Part shown: piece by piece, positions 22,080-33,932 of the stretch
Layout of the letters: the number at the start of each line of letters is the position of its first letter
Numbering within the stretch: position 1 is the stretch's first letter
Assembly (NCBI RefSeq): GCF_051020975.1
Contig: NC_135033.1
Span: 1,508,501 to 1,572,500 of the forward strand
Direction: 5' to 3'
Source of the DNA: Osmia lignaria lignaria
Lineage: Eukaryota > Arthropoda > Insecta > Hymenoptera > Megachilidae
DNA length: 64,000 nucleotides
Translations under genes and position numbers: made by a program
Notes under the pieces: model-generated
What the model saw: the letters and a program-made list of their open reading frames with translations, nothing else
Databases searched by the model: none
Told to the model about the DNA's origin: nothing

Positions 22080-22407
22080 AAGGTACCGGCGGCCCACGTA
22101 GGGGAGAGGTTTTAGTGGGTAGTATACCCAGCCACGGGACTGTCCCTTCTGGACTACCCGTTCAAGGTCGCCCCTTCTGGGCTGTGACCTACTCTTGGAC
22201 TAAACCCCACCCATAGGGTCGGGTTGCCAGGTTGCCCCCTTCTGGGGTTGCCTTTTTGGGTTTGCCCCCACCAAACGGGCGCCAGGCTGCCCCATCAGGG
22301 CGGGTATGAATCCCACACTGCCCGGGCCCCCTCTAGCCGACTAGACGAAAGGGGAATCAGCCTGCGCGTGCATAAATGCATTTCCTCTTCTATTTAAAAA
22401 AAAAAGA
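22080..22407 (+). mobile_element. LINE-like 3' untranslated tail ending in poly(A)
   Basis: A GC-rich tract (GGAGAGGTTTTAGTGGGTA, then repeated CCCCTTCTGGG motifs) ends in a 10-A run. The layout and the TTTTAGTGGGTA motif resemble 3' ends of R1-group insect LINEs (recalled). No ORF with reverse transcriptase motifs is present; the copy is 5'-truncated. Confidence 0.5.
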
Positions 22408-22454
22408 AGGTTTAGGTTAGGGTTAGGGTTAGGTTATGTTAGGTTAGGGTGATT
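22408..22454. repeat. TTAGG/TTAGGG-like telomeric-type repeats
   Basis: About seven short units mixing TTAGG, TTAGGG and TTATG directly follow the poly(A) run. TTAGG is the usual insect telomere repeat. Here the run is short and interstitial. Confidence 0.75.
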
Positions 22455-22812
22455 CCCGCTCGACCAGGCCCTCCAAGCTCCACTCTTGTGAATTTGATGC
22501 AAATTTTAACTCACCCCCGGACTTCCAGGCGGCGCTGATGTCGCTTCTCTACATGCATTGTTTGTATCACTGATTTTAACATACACAACTAAAGATATCG
22601 TGACGTCATGTTCCCGCGAAATTTGTCGCCGCTTTTTCAATTGTTTCAAAATTTAAAGAGACAAAAGAATTATGGCGCACATGGTTGCACATGGTGGCAG
22701 CGTGGGTGACTGAATTTCCAGGTTCGTGAATTCCATTATTATAATAATTACTATTATTATTATTATGACTATTATTATTATTTAAAAAGATATTTTTTAA
22801 AGTTTTTTCTAG

Positions 22813-24040
22813 GTTTTTAGGTTTTTAATAACTTCTACTGATGAGATGCAGCAACAGCAGAAGAAGATAGAAATTAAGTAAGTACAGAATTGTTTAAAAT
22901 TGTTACTGAAAACAGTAACTGTTTTCATTGGTGTTTTAGTAATATACAGGGTGTCCCAGAACTGGGGTAGGAACGGAAGAGGGATGATTGGTGAGGTCAT
23001 TCTAAACAACTTTTTCCTTTGCCAAAATGTTGGTTAAGGCTTCGTTTTCGAGTTATTATCGAAAAACACTGGCCAATCAGAGCGCGCCGTTAGCGCGGGC
23101 CGAACCACGAGAGTGTTAGGTATGTTCCGCGCGGTCGTGATCAAGTGCATCGGCACCACGTCGGTGTAATAGGATTCGTTGTTCATGAGTAATCAATAAT
23201 TCGATACAATTATTCTTTTCTTTTTTTTACTCATTATCCGATGCAACTTCTACTCAACGAATCCCATCATCCCGACGTAGTGCCGAGGCACTTGATCACG
23301 ACCGCGCGGAACATACCCAACACTCTCGTGGTTCGGCCCGCGCTAACGGCGCGCTCTGATTGGCCAGTGTTTTTCGTTAATAACTCGAAAACGAAGCCTT
23401 AACCAACATTTTGGCAAAGGAAAAAGTTGTTTAGAATGACCTCACCAATCATTCCTCTTCCGTTCCTACCCCAGTTCTGGGACACCCTGTATGTATTTAA
23501 TTTTAATTATTAAAATGTATCTTTAAAGGATGTTCTCCTTCACTCAAGAGAAAAAGGATAAGAAGAGGATGGCGCAGTGGGTGCAAGTACGTGGTAACCC
23601 AAAGTTAGTGCTTCCACTTGAAAACTGAATTTCTGGATGATCTGTAACAGCTATTTTGAAGAAAAATACTTTGTGAGAAAAAGATTAACAACATCAGCAG
23701 TTCCCGCACTGAACTTATTTGGTAATAACTCTTATATAATTTTTATAGCATATGTAAATAATTGTTAACGAAAATATTTATTACAGTGTCTGAGGCTGCC
23801 TTTATTAAAATAGAGCAACAAGACATCTGGATGCAAATGAAAAGAAGAAAAAGAAGAAGATTGTAAGTATTCAGTTTACATATACAATATATAAAAGCAT
23901 TAACATGGTATTAATACACTGAGGTATACATAATAATACTTCTAGCATGAAGTGTATGTATAATATTATATAATTTTGTTCTTATAGTTAAACCTGACCA
24001 CCAGGGGAGTGGAGAACCTGATTTTCGAGACATTTGGTAC
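22813..24040 (+). pseudogene. Spliced THAP-like gene inside the transposon
   Basis: Four exons with consistent phases: 22813-22877 (Gln/Lys-rich), 23529-23721 (THAP-like), 23787-23862 (basic, KRRKRRR) and from 23988 on. Donors are GTAAGT, GTAATA and GTAAGT; acceptors are CTAG, AAAG, ACAG and ATAG. The THAP signs are a WVQ segment, ICNSYF where C-x2-H is expected, then KYFVRKRL and AVPALNLF (the AVPxxF box). The first Cys pair is not found, His is replaced by Tyr and there is a frameshift near 23630. It is probably dead. The first intron hosts the foldback MITE. Confidence 0.55.
22944..23492. mobile_element. Foldback MITE with ACAGGGTGTCCC ends, arms about 255 bp
   Basis: ACAGGGTGTCCCAGAACTGG at 22946 is inverted up to 23490. 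The arms are highly similar almost to the centre. It sits in the first intron of the THAP-like gene. The end resembles that of the element at 52386, so they belong to related families. Confidence 0.85.
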
Positions 24041-24329
24041 GAGTGTTTTATTGTATGTATGATTGTGATTAATTGTATATTATTATTGATATATATATAT
24101 ATTTATTTTATTGTAGTAAAAGTTTAATATATGGAAATGTATTATGGAAATTACTCCACATATATTGTTATAATTTTTTCCCTTTCATTATTTTTATTTT
24201 TCAAAGTTTTGAATAGGTAAGACTATGCACACGTATATAGGGAGCATATGCTTGTGTGCGTATCTCACTGATATCATTTCTATGTGTTTGTAGCGACACC
24301 AGCGCTACCTAGAATTCCGGGGGTGAACT

Positions 24330-25173
24330 AATTTTCGTTACAATATTAAATACGGGAGTTTGGAGGACCTGCGCTCGACGCGTCGAGGAGAGCGGACGTG
24401 TTTCGTGGTCGCTCCGTGGTTAGTTTCACAACGCGGTGAAAAGCGGCTTATTTATTCGCGTTTTTTGTAAATTAGTATCTATTTCGTGGCCGGGAGTGCT
24501 GTTGTTGTGTTTTTTTATTAAATATTGTGTTAATTTATTGTTAAATATTGAAAATGTGATGTGCGTGTTACGCGGCATTTCCACGGTGTGTTTCCGGTAT
24601 TCGTGGTGTTAATTATAAACATTGAACGTTATTTACGGATAATTTTGATTAATCGGGAACGTTCCACATTAAAATTCCGCGTTTTTTGTGACTTTTCGCA
24701 ATTAAATTAATGAAGACAACGGATGCAAGATCTGACAGGTTTTCAAGATGGCTGCTGTGGTTGGACAAGGACAGTCGGCTTGCACGCGCGGCCGGGCCTT
24801 GGATAAAAGAGGACAGACGATGTGAAATTAGGTCAACGGTTCGGTGACGTATTAGTTCTTATTTATTTTATTTTATTTTATTCCTTTATTTTCATTTTGT
24901 GTCTGTTGCGCCGGTTTATTAAGTGTATTAAGTGTTTTCGTGTGAAAGTGCATCGATGTTTTTCGATATTTTATAATTACTTGTGTTAATGTTAAAGATA
25001 TTAATGGCCTACAATGCACGATTTCAAATACAGCGCGCAAATTTAACTGTGTGCTGTCCTTTCTTTTGTTTTATATATATACCGAACGTGTATGACGCAT
25101 AATGCGAACGCTTTGTGGCTGAAGTGTGATTGAGCTATTAAAAGATACGTTTATCGGTTAAATGTGTAAGCAT
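24330..25173. other. Unassigned noncoding sequence
   Basis: A GC-richer start (24360-24430) followed by AT-rich DNA. No reading frame, RNA gene or terminal repeat was recognised. Confidence 0.4.
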
Positions 25174-25175
25174 TA

Positions 25176-25646
25176 CAGTAATGCTTCGAAATAAGCAAGT
25201 GGTCTCTGCTTCGAAATAAGCAAGTCGCTATCCCCTCTTCTTTGTTTGAAGTCGCCCGCAAAGTGAGAGGTACGAGAAACGAGTGAGAGGTCCATGAAAG
25301 CGCGAAGCCGATGTTTAGGGTAATAAATTTCACGCTCGACTGAGCAGTGACATCGGTTAGTAGAAGAAGGATGGAATATATATAATGCTTTCTCAGTCTG
25401 GTATATTTGCTTCGAAATAAAGCATAGTGCGAGAATGAGAGGGCATGTTATATTCTATCCTTGTCCAAAAAATAACATCGCTGCTCGGCCGATCACTTTA
25501 TGATTTGCCGCTACCTCGGATCTCTCACTCGTTTCTCGCGTTTTCTATCGTCCCGTTTTAAGAACAAAGTCAAGCCGAATAGGTACCTGCTTCGAAATAA
25601 GCAACTGTTCGGTCCCGAGCCACTTGCTTATTTCGAAGCATTACTG
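25176..25646. mobile_element. 471-bp mariner-like MITE, copy 1
   Basis: Ends CAGTAATGCTTCGAAATAAG in inverted orientation, TA on both sides (25174-25175, 25647-25648). An almost identical copy of the same length is at 48503-48973. The terminal motif CTTCGAAATAAGCAA recurs several times inside. Confidence 0.9.
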
Positions 25647-27059
25647 TACTTATTTTCACGTACAATTGTTCATTTTCGTGCTCTGCATATATTTAATAGA
25701 TAATGATATTAATTTACTTTTATTATTGCTATCTCGTTGCATATGTTTGACTGGCACGTTATTCCGGTGTCTTATTTAATTATTTAATTAAATATTTATT
25801 TATTAACGCAGTCGATTATCGGGTTTTCCGGTGTTTGTCCGCGGTATAGTCCTTTCGCTTATTTATCTATCGGATTCTTATTTTCTTATCTTATTGTCAT
25901 TATTTTACTGTGTTTATTTAACTTAATTTACATAATTTATTTCCCGGTTCGTTTCATTATTTCAGTGTTTTATATTTTATTTTCCTTTGCCGTTTATAGT
26001 TACATAATTATATCCTATATCTCATAATATTTTGTATTATTTTCTTTTATTTTGTGTTATTTGTTCATTATTTATTCCTGCAGTACAATGGGGCAATGTG
26101 TCTTGATAATTTATGCAACTCGCGTTATATTGATAATTGTTTTTATCGTATTTCTATTTTGTCTCATTGACGCCTATTATATTTTATATTTCATTTATTT
26201 ATCTATTTACTTGCAATGGTATAGTCGTATAATGTGTTTAATAAATATGCGCAACTTATGTATCGTTGCGTGATTTAATTAATTGATTAATTGATTGATT
26301 GATTGTTTAATTGTTCAATTTATTTATCGTTTTATCGTATTCACCGCCGGTATTTTACATTATTTACTATTTCGGCGGTTCAATATCGGTGGTATAGTGT
26401 ATTAGTTTACGTGGTTTACATTGTAATATTGCTGTTTCGTCGTATGATTTATTACATATTTCGTATTTTATATTTTCATATTACATAATTCAATTTCAGT
26501 CCATAGTTCATATGTTATATTCATATTTTATTCATTATCCATCGTGGTTTATTTTATTTTATTACCATTTTCATCGTTTCATTGTCAATGGTACATCGTG
26601 TCTTATGGTCTACGCGGTTTACATATTGTCGTGTTTCAGTTATTTGTTTCGCTGAATTTATCTTTATTTCGCGATTTATATTCAATTCCATGTTTATTCT
26701 AATATTCTGTGTTATTTTATTTAATTTTTCTTATTCGCGACGATGCAGCAATGCAATGTGTTTAAATGAATAAATTGGACAACTCGGGTTATGTGATTGA
26801 TTATGTGTTTCCTTGAATTTCCTTTCTGTTTTCAGTTTCAGTTCTGTTTGTTTGTTCCGGCGATGTTTTAGTTTGTTTCAGCTATGTTTCAGTGTATTTG
26901 TTTTCATGGTGTTGTGCGATGAATGATTGATTGATATGTGTAGTTTATTTATTGGCTTTGCTATTCTTTAATTCATTTCTTAATTTCTTTAATTTCTTTT
27001 CCTTTCCTTTTCTTTTATTCCTTTCATTACATTCTCAGTTTCATTTTCATTGCCATTTT

Positions 27060-28740
27060 CTTTTCTTAATTACTTAATAATATAACTGTTGTGCTCGCTT
27101 TCATTCAGTCATTATTCATTATTTATTCATTGTTATTCATTTGGATTGATTAAAGTAAAGGATTTGATTTATTTTATTTTTTTTCTGTACTGATAAGTGA
27201 AGTGATTTTGTTTATTCAATGCTTTGATGATGCGTGGTTTCTGTTATTAGTTCATCATTCTAAATATCAGTTTAAATATCATTTTAGATATCTTACTTAT
27301 TGATTTATTTATTCTTATACCATACGGTAGTTTGTTGTTTAATTGAACCACGCACCTTACATTTGATTTGATTTATTTGTCACTTTTATTTATTATTTAT
27401 TATCTTTATACATCATTCGGTTATGAATCTCTACCTTCTATTCGCATTTGTATGGACATAATCACTTACAATTTATAATCTATAATTTATAAAGTAGCGG
27501 TGATGGAGCCAATATTCGTGCTGTCATGTTTCTGTGTAATTTAATTCATTTTATTGTGTTTATACTATTTTATTTTATATGACAGTACATTGTGTTGGTT
27601 ATGTTTGGCTACAATATTACACTTTACATTTTCTTTATTTTCTCTATTTCTCAATTTCTTAATTTCTATAATTGTTGTGCTCGCATTCATAATTCGTAAA
27701 TTATTCATTTATTCATTCATTCTTTATTCATTGCTTATTCATTTTGATTGAGAGTTAAGGGATTAGATTTATTTTATTCTAATTTTATTCTTTCCTCTGT
27801 GCTGACAAGTGATTTTGTCTATTCAAATGCATCGATGGTGCGTGGTTTCTGTTATTAGTTTACCTTTTAAATATCATTTTAAGTATCTTGCTTTGACTTA
27901 TTATTCTTCTTATATTACACACTAGTATGGTGTTTAATTGAACCACGCAGCCTGCATTTGATTTGATTTGTTTGTCGCTTTTATTTATTATCTTTATGCA
28001 TCATTCTGTTGTCAATTTCTACTTCTATTCGCATTTGTATGGACATAATCACTTATAATCACTTACAATATATAATCTATAATTTATAAAGTAGTGGTGA
28101 TGGAACCAACAATCCTGCTGTCATGTTTCAGTGGAATTTAATTCATTTTATGGTGTTTATTCTATTTATTTTATTTTATATGACAGTGCATTGTGTTGGT
28201 TATGTTTGGTTACAACTTTTCATTTTCATTATTTTCTTTATTTTCTCAATTTCTTAATTTCTACAACTGTTGTGCTCGCATTCATTATTCATTCATTATT
28301 CATTATTTATTCATTTATTCATTCATTCTTTATTCATTGTTTATTCATTTTGATTAGAGTTAAAGGATTTGATTTATTTTATTCTAATTTTATTCTTTCC
28401 TCTGTGCTGACAAGTGATTTTGTCTATTCAAATGCATTGATGGTGCGTGGTTTCTGTTATTAGTTCATCTTTTAAATATCTTGCTTTGACTTATTATTCT
28501 TCTTATATTATACTGTAGTATGGGGTTTAATTGAACCATGCAGCCGGCATTTGATTTGATTTATTTGTCGCTTTTATTTATTATCTTTATACATTATTCG
28601 GTTGTCAATTTTTACTTCTATTTGCATTTGTATGGGCATAATCACTTACAATTTATAACCTATAATTTATAAAGTAGTGGGGATGGAGTCAATAATGTTT
28701 ATGGTTATATTTAATTAGAGTATAACTCACTGGTTGTATT
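27060..28740. repeat. About 605-bp tandem array, roughly 2.8 units
   Basis: The landmark TGCGTGGTTTCTGTTATTAG occurs at 27231, 27839 and 28444, spacing 608 and 605. A second landmark (AATTTATAAAGTAG) repeats in step. The paralogous copy at 46.1-46.5 kb has a single unit, so the array arose in this copy. Confidence 0.85.
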
Positions 28741-29178
28741 TATTTTATTTTATTTTACATTATCTTACATTATACTACATTATGCCGGTTATGTCTGTTA
28801 AGTGTTAAGCGTTACACACTTTACATTTTCTGTAGTTCCTCAATTTGTGAATATCTTTAGCTGTTTCACTTGCATTCAGTATTCATTCATTCATTATTTA
28901 TTCATTCATTTTGATGTTGATTGATTAAAGTTATACATTGATCTGATTTGATTTATTTTTGATTTATTGATTTATATTCTGATTCATATTTCCTTTCTGC
29001 AAGTTGCCTGTTGCCTTAGTTGTTTTGATTTTATTCTGGTTTCATTTATTTTATTAACTAATATTATTTGACTGAGTGTTGTTTGATTGGTCCTACGGGA
29101 CTTTCCTGATTATATGCGTTATTTGACGTTATTTGATGATTTTTATTTGATTTCGATTCTGTTCAGGTTAAATGTTTC

Positions 29179-29518
29179 TGTAGGAGAGGACGTTCTTTTA
29201 AGGAATTTGTCAGGTTCTAAATAAAACTCCAAGTCCTACTATAATAATGGTTATAAGTATATTTTAAAAGGTAGCACGGTTCGCTGAAGAGCCGACCGTT
29301 CGTTTCCGCGTTTGTGCTGTGACTGCCCAAGAACGTTCAGTCTTGCACCCCCTAAAACTCAGGGGTACTGGCCGTCGTCGCTTGGCCTCGAGTCCCGCTA
29401 TTTTATGACTCGGCCACGATTGAAAAGTAACGAACCTATAGGCCCGAACACATGGTCGGACGGAACTTTCTCCAACCTTGTATGTTCATGGGCTCCAAAT
29501 GCCGTTAAAAAGCCTACA
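29179..29518. mobile_element. Solo LTR, 340 bp
   Basis: Begins TGTAGG and ends CCTACA, flanked by TTTC on both sides (29175-29178, 29519-29522). Its composition differs from the surrounding T-rich repeat, and the paralogous region near 49640 lacks it. Confidence 0.75.
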
Positions 29519-30853
29519 TTTCATTCGTTTATTTATTCGGCCTTTCGTTCTGTGGCGATTCCTTTATTCCGTTGTTCTGCATAATCTGTTTTCTGCGGCG
29601 CGATAGGTAGTAACACAATGCGTCCTGCAATCCGCGCAATCTGCGAATCTTATTCGGGTTGATTTCATTTCATTTCATTTGATTCTATCTTCCTCATTGT
29701 TTTATAGTTAATATTTTATTTCATCCTACACTATTACAAACGTATGATTTATATATTTGTAAACAATAAATGATAATCGTGGTATTGTTTTTATTAATTG
29801 ATTTATTCTTGATTTTAATCCGTCTGGGGTCTTATTTGTTGTCCGTTTGCTTTTGTAATTACCTTTTCCGTGAATAGTACTGGGTATCAGACTTATCTTT
29901 TATGGTAAGTTTGATGGTAAGTATGGCTTTCTAGGATTGCGCGGTTGCGCGATGGATAGTTTAGCAGCTGGTAACTGTGATGTAGCAGATATCTGGCGCG
30001 CGGTGGGTAACTGCTGTGCGGCGGATAGTTGGTCGGTGGATAACCGTTACGGAGTGAATTATATGGTAAATGGAATGCTTGTGGCCGATAATATTTGTCT
30101 GCTGGTGCTGCGGATGGTTAACAACTACAGATATTTTGTAATTATTATCAACGGATAGTGTTGCGTACTTTATTTACCGAGATACCGGAATGTTTTCCGC
30201 TATTATTACCTTCCGTTCCATTCTATTTTTATTTGGTTTCGGTCATTGTAATTTATTGAAAGTGTTTTATTGATGTATCTGGTCACGGGCGCTTGTACAT
30301 TCCGTGTAATAATCAATTAGTTAAGGTGATGCGAGCGTCGAGGCCGAACTCCAAATTCCGCGTTGGTAAAATAGTCAACGTTTCATCGAAAATTAGGCCA
30401 AACAGAAACTGATTTCAGCGCCACCTCAGTTATCACATCCAACTAACGGCATGCTATGCTACGTCACACCTAAATGACACACGGATGCTACGATAGCTAT
30501 ATTATGTATGTCATCGCCAAAGTATAAAATACGATACTGCATATATCACCTAGGAAATGTATGAATGATCTAACTCCTTCAGCCAAATATTATATATACA
30601 TTTATTGTAATATAACATAACCAGGGAAAGAATATTCCTACAAATCGAATATCTAAAGTTATTTGTTTTATAATATGTCCTGATATTGTACTGTGAATTC
30701 CTACCAATCGAATGCCTAAGGTTAGTTTATCCTTTTCAATGAAATCGCCAATGTACCTGTATGTACATCGTTAGTACACAGGATAAGTAATAGGGGAATA
30801 AATGACAAGAATGTAAATAGACAATGAAAATATTTATTATAAAAATTAATACC

Positions 30854-30896
<43 letters not shown>

Positions 30897-30938
30897 TTAA
30901 ATGAAACTAGAATATTTAAATGTATAAAAATTTTAATT

Positions 30939-30981
<43 letters not shown>

Positions 30982-31055
30982 TAAAATGAAACAAGAATAT
31001 TTAAATGTATAAAAATTTTAACTTATACTAGTAATAATAATAATAATAATAATAA
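30854..31055. repeat. (AAT)n microsatellites in a duplicated unit
   Basis: Three AAT runs (30854-30894, 30940-30979, 31028-31055) separated by near-identical spacers with AATATTTAAATGTATAAAAA, indicating duplication of a unit of about 88 bp. Confidence 0.85.
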
Positions 31056-31157
31056 AATAAAATGTTATTTTATAATTTTTTCCTGAAATCAAACAAGTCA
31101 TATTTTTATATTATCTTTGTCATTATTACATATACAGATATTATCGTCGTACTCACT

Positions 31158-31720
31158 TCAAGTGTGCCGCCCGCAGCAGCAAGTACAGCTACTGCGGCCC
31201 GCGCCGCAGTTCTGCGTGCATCCGCACGGGCCGCTGTAGGGGTAGTGACTGCGGCCGCGGCCGCGGCCGCAACCGTGACGGCACGTTGCTTGCCGCCACA
31301 GCCGCCTTGCCTCTCTGCGGCGTTGCCGGAACAGCCGCTGTTCTGACCTGTATGCCTGGAGAAATAAATATAATGTTATTATTCATAAACAATGAATAGC
31401 AGAAATAACGTAAAAAAACGACTTACGGTTGGCTGTTCCGGCGCGTAGAGCCCGCCTACTGAGGACTGATACGCCGGATAGGCCAGATACGGCGGCTGGT
31501 GCTGCGGCTGCAAAAATAAATATTATGGTATTATGTATAAACAATAGCAGAAATAACGTATGAACATGAACGCAGAAAAATGACTTACGATAAGCCCAGC
31601 ATGTTGCCGTTCGCCCTTTAGTTCCTGTATTTGCTGCCGCAGGGTTGCAAGTTCCGTCTTATTCTGTTGCATCTGCAACGATTGCTGCTGTTGCAGCTGC
31701 AACAGCGACTCCGCTTCTTC
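31158..31720 (-). CDS. Accessory protein gene of copy B (three visible exons, start missing)
   Basis: Exons about 31720-31589, 31507-31427 (27 codons) and 31355-31158 (65 codons plus stop), all in phase zero, with GTAAGT donors and TTTGCAG and CTCCAG acceptors. The first encodes a Gln-rich coiled coil (LQLQQQQSLQMQQNK), the second a Pro/Tyr/Gln-rich segment (PPYLAYPAYQ), the third a basic region with GRGRGR and a Cys-rich end (GPCGCTQNCG). No stops occur inside the exons, unlike copy A. The upstream exon with the ATG is lost at the deletion junction. The layout matches copies A and C, so this is a conserved second gene of the transposon. Function unknown. Confidence 0.65.
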
Positions 31721-31738
31721 CGGTTTTTTATTTCTCTA

Positions 31739-32169
31739 CTCCTTTTGAAACGCAAAGTGTCCTATACTTACAGTTTACAAAATTTATCAAGCCCTGCTGT
31801 AGTGACAAAAGCGTGCAAATAATTGGAGGCAACTGTTCTGATCACTGGCGAAGTATCTATTTCGACGGTCGCAAACTCCATGTATACGACAGTTTACCTG
31901 GCAGTGCATACGACAAGCTCGTAGAGGAAGAAAAAAAATATATTGCATTACGATTTCCTCATATTCGCAAAAATGATATACTTTTTGAAAGAGTTCAGGC
32001 GCAACCAGATTGTTACAGCTGTGGTGTATACGCGGCGGCATACATCACTACCATAGTTTTGGGTGGAAACCCTTGCTCAGAAAACTATTCCCATGACATA
32101 CAGCGGCTGAGATGTCACTTCGTAAATATTATTGAAAATAATAGACTGTCGCCCTTCCCGACAGAATAA
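31739..32169 (+). pseudogene. Ulp1-type cysteine protease fragment, copy B
   Basis: Homologous to 6280-6715 of copy A at high identity. The frame is open through the position where copy A has TAG (here CAG). The catalytic His (SDHW), Asp (VYDS), Gln and Cys (QPDCYSCG) are present. The transposase and nuclease parts are deleted, and the ATG that the frame now uses (31645) lies in antisense accessory-gene sequence, so the product would be a chance fusion. Confidence 0.85.
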
Positions 32170-32782
32170 GAGAATAGTAATATATTATGCACTGTTGGAG
32201 CATAGGCTTATTAGCGAGGTCGTCAAGGTAATTAGTCCGACAATGCGTTAGTAAAAGTTTCATTCAGAAAATGTCAGAAATAAAAAAGCATCAGTCACGC
32301 CGATATGTTTCGGCTCCTAGCTTAGAATTCTTGGACCTCTCTCTTCTCCACTGTTTGTCCCTTTCTACGTTCACGCTTGGTTCGCGCCGCATGTAAACGC
32401 AGAGTTGACGCCACTGTACATTTTTTCTTTGCCTCTTCAAAATTGAGTGACATTTCCCTTATCTATGCTTCAACACTTTGTATTCATGTATCTTATTTCC
32501 TGTAAAATCCTCTTTTTATTCACGGCCACCAGCAGCATAAAAATGTGTAAATACAGCAAAATCTCGATTCGTGCATTTCAATCGGAACCGAATGCAAACT
32601 CGAATCGTGTACAGAACACGTTTCTCGAGTGAGTTCGGCTCGCGTTTGATGTGATGACAGCCGAGAATCGAGGTGTACAGGAAAAAAGCAAAATACCCGA
32701 ATACATGTGAGACAATACTAACGCAATCAAAATTTTTTAATTTTTATAGTGAAAATGTAATAATGTATTTGTTAGATTTTTT

Positions 32783-32900
32783 TGATTAAAACAAGATCAA
32801 ACATGACATAATTTGAATTATAATTATTTATTTACTTATTTATATCTAAATAAGTAAAAATAATGCAAATTATATGGTGTTTGGTCTTATTTTAATCAGT
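32783..32900. mobile_element. Small MITE, uninterrupted form of the LTR target in copy A
   Basis: GATTAAAACAAGATCAAACA at about 32783 is inverted near 32880-32900 (GTGTTTGGTCTTATTTTAATC). Copy A has the same MITE split by the Gypsy element at 7091/14620. A related palindrome lies at about 41910-42080. Confidence 0.7.
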
Positions 32901-33398
32901 AGAACCTTACAATGACATTGGTGAACGTTTCATTTAGCAAAAATGAAAAATAAAACAGTTATTGTTGAATTAATGTTGTCTCTCTCAAATGTTTTTTCTC
33001 GGGCCGTTTTTCTCGGACCTCTTTCTCTTTTGCTATTTGTCCTTTCCTACGTTCGCCAGCATTGAAGAACTCACTCCAACCGTGTTGTTCTTCCAGCGTC
33101 ACATTTTCGTTTTCTATTCATCGAATATTTGGGCGTAACGCAAAATCAGGAGAGTCCAGCATAATATCAGATTATATGCTGAAAAAATGTACTACTTATC
33201 TGTCTACAAAAACTTTAATACATCTGGCAACATATTTATTTTCGGGATGCTAAGTAATTAGCATTTCACTACTCTCCTGTACAGATCGTGTGTAGCAGTA
33301 GTGACTGAAAAATATTAAAAATCCAGGATGTTTTGTGCCGTTGAAATGAAATAAACCGCTGACAATGAAAAATCTATCTATATAACACATTGAATTCT

Positions 33399-33932
33399 GC
33401 CTATAGATGTGCGTCTGCGACAACACATGCATAAGTGTTGGTTGCCATCCGCTGGCCATTTGTCTTCTGTTTAGAAAGAAGGTCAGGGATCGTAAAGGTT
33501 CCATTCATAACTGCATATCCGAGATTTCAAGAAATGTGTATTCAAATTCAATTAGAGGTGAATATTATTGATGTGATGGGTTACGTTGCAGCCGTAAAGT
33601 GGCCGGCAACGTTTTTCTGCAATAATAATAAGAAGTAAAAAGAAATTGCAAGAAATGCACAAAAGCCATTAAAAATGCGTATTATAAATAATTTGTTATT
33701 ATTTCACGAAAGCGTTTCCGACCGCAGGCGGCCGGATGTACATATATACTATAACCTAACTGATTACATCAATAACATTTACTTATAATTGGGTTTGAAT
33801 AGACATTTCTTGGAGTCTGGTATGTGCAGTTGTGAACGAAACCTTCACTCTCGTTCGACCCTCGTTTCTAAACAGAAAAGTGGCAAGCAATTTGACGCAA
33901 TGTATGCTGTCACAGATCAACAACTATATTCT
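33399..33932. repeat. Foldback in the right arm of copy B, with extra insertion
   Basis: Homologous to 15325-15695 of copy A. The right arm is split by about 180 bp (about 33620-33800) that copy A lacks. Confidence 0.6.

Larger units (their letters stand above)
22512..24325 (+). mobile_element. THAP-encoding DNA transposon with CACCCCCGGA ends
   Basis: The left end CACCCCCGGACTTCCAGG and the inverted right end CACCCCCGGAATTCTAGG match over about 33 bp with a few differences. AACT flanks both ends directly (22508-22511 and 24326-24329), a plausible 4-bp target duplication. The element is 1.8 kb including a foldback MITE (22944-23492). It carries spliced THAP-like exons but no visible DDE domain, so it is non-autonomous or has captured the domain. 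The superfamily is not settled. Confidence 0.7.
25649..30320. repeat. AT-rich dispersed repeat, long copy 1
   Basis: Long T-rich sequence with no gene. Its parts match the block at 45.8-50.44 kb (for example the CACTTACAATTTATAA region and the GGATTGCGCGG region near 29936 and 50109). It ends at the TTAA target (30321-30324) of transposon copy B; the matching uninterrupted site is near 50430. The class is unknown; it could be a large non-autonomous element. Confidence 0.6.
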
